Shown: in pieces, positions 25,516 through 25,653 of the stretch
How the letters are laid out: each line of letters starts with the position of its first letter
How positions within the stretch are numbered: position 1 is the first letter of the stretch
Assembly (NCBI GenBank): GCA_018985225.1
Contig: JADGIF010000057.1
Span: forward strand, 1-25,653
Length of the DNA stretch: 25,653 nt
Origin: Amoeboradix gromovi
Lineage: Eukaryota; Sanchytriomycota; Sanchytriomycetes; Sanchytriales; Sanchytriaceae
Reading direction: 5' to 3'
The notes under the pieces: generated by a model
What the model saw: the letters and a program-made list of their open reading frames with translations, nothing else
What the model was told of the DNA's origin: nothing
The model's database searches: none
Program-made: the position numbers and the translations under genes

Positions 25516-25653
25516 CTCATTAAGGTTCGAATATACAGGAGCACAAAGATCATCTTCATCGATGATATCCTTTTGGACAATCTCCTGAATGCAAAAGATT
25601 GCGTTAAATACTGCTTGATTATTTTTAGATTGAAATATTTAGCTTGGATGACA
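25516..25653 (-). pseudogene. Broken inverted copy of the gene at 22523 (partial, runs off the window)
   Basis: Reverse complement matches codons 13-58 of the 22523 gene at 134 of 138 positions. All four differences change the protein: Gln17 to stop (CAA to TAA), Pro26 to Ala, Arg33 to Cys and Gly49 to Cys. Homology ends abruptly after the codon for Glu58, so the 3' two thirds of the gene, including the coiled coil, were not copied or have been lost. The 5' part lies beyond the window. The nonsense change and the missing 3' end make this a pseudogene. The few changes suggest a fairly recent event. Confidence 0.92.

Noticed and set aside
25516-25535. GGTTCGAAT, a match to a tRNA B box
   Set aside because: It lies inside the duplicated coding segment (its twin is at 22677-22690) and has no acceptor stem, A box or T-run around it.

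Overview
The window reads as nuclear DNA of a compact, AT-rich eukaryote, most likely an early-diverging zoosporic (flagellated) fungus or a close fungal relative. The fungal signal is the set RPT5, MKT1, RRP9, SNX4, SWD1 (COMPASS), RIO2, PBP1/ataxin-2, mitochondrial Hsp70 and a Rad60/Esc2-type SUMO-like protein. The flagellate signal is an intact CFAP52/WDR16 gene, an axonemal protein that, as far as I know, fungi lose with the flagellum. The genetic code is standard. I found no rRNA, tRNA, CRISPR or bacterial-type operon structure. The species is not identified.

Layout: RPT5 (-), a small unknown membrane-type protein (+), an unassigned G+C-richer stretch, MKT1 (+) converging on RRP9 (-) with a 21-bp gap, SNX4 (-), a fossil of a Fanzor/TnpB-like nuclease (-), SWD1 (-), and a 2.3-kb stretch without recognisable genes. 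Then come a DMAC1-like small membrane protein (-), CFAP52 (+), a weak small ORF, a second Fanzor fossil, RIO2 (+) with an upstream ORF that overlaps its start, a DUF4203/TMEM198-like membrane protein (+), a third Fanzor fossil, PBP1 (+), mitochondrial Hsp70 (-), a Sen54-like protein (+), GMF (-), an unknown coiled-coil protein (+), the Rad60/Esc2-like protein (-) and DUS1 (+). The window ends in an inverted, broken copy of part of the unknown coiled-coil gene.

The clearest unusual feature is a set of four extremely short spliceosomal introns of 22, 19, 20 and 20 nt, in RPT5, MKT1, RRP9 and SNX4. Each was inferred because removing it joins two reading frames into a family-typical C-terminus. 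All four fit GTA-N(7-10)-TTAAYNYAG, none is a multiple of three, and all lie in the last 17-65 codons of their gene. In RPT5 the intron separates the ATPase body from the HbYX tail that docks on the 20S proteasome.

The genes are a housekeeping mix without an operon-like theme: proteasome, two steps of 40S maturation (RRP9, RIO2), tRNA maturation (DUS1, Sen54-like), post-transcriptional control (MKT1 and PBP1, whose yeast products bind each other), endosomal sorting, chromatin, SUMO-linked genome stability, actin branching control, mitochondrial import and folding, and the flagellum. Spacing is bimodal: gaps of 21-44 bp and one 11-bp coding overlap in the gene-dense parts, against gene-free stretches of 0.4-2.3 kb, three of which carry the Fanzor fossils.
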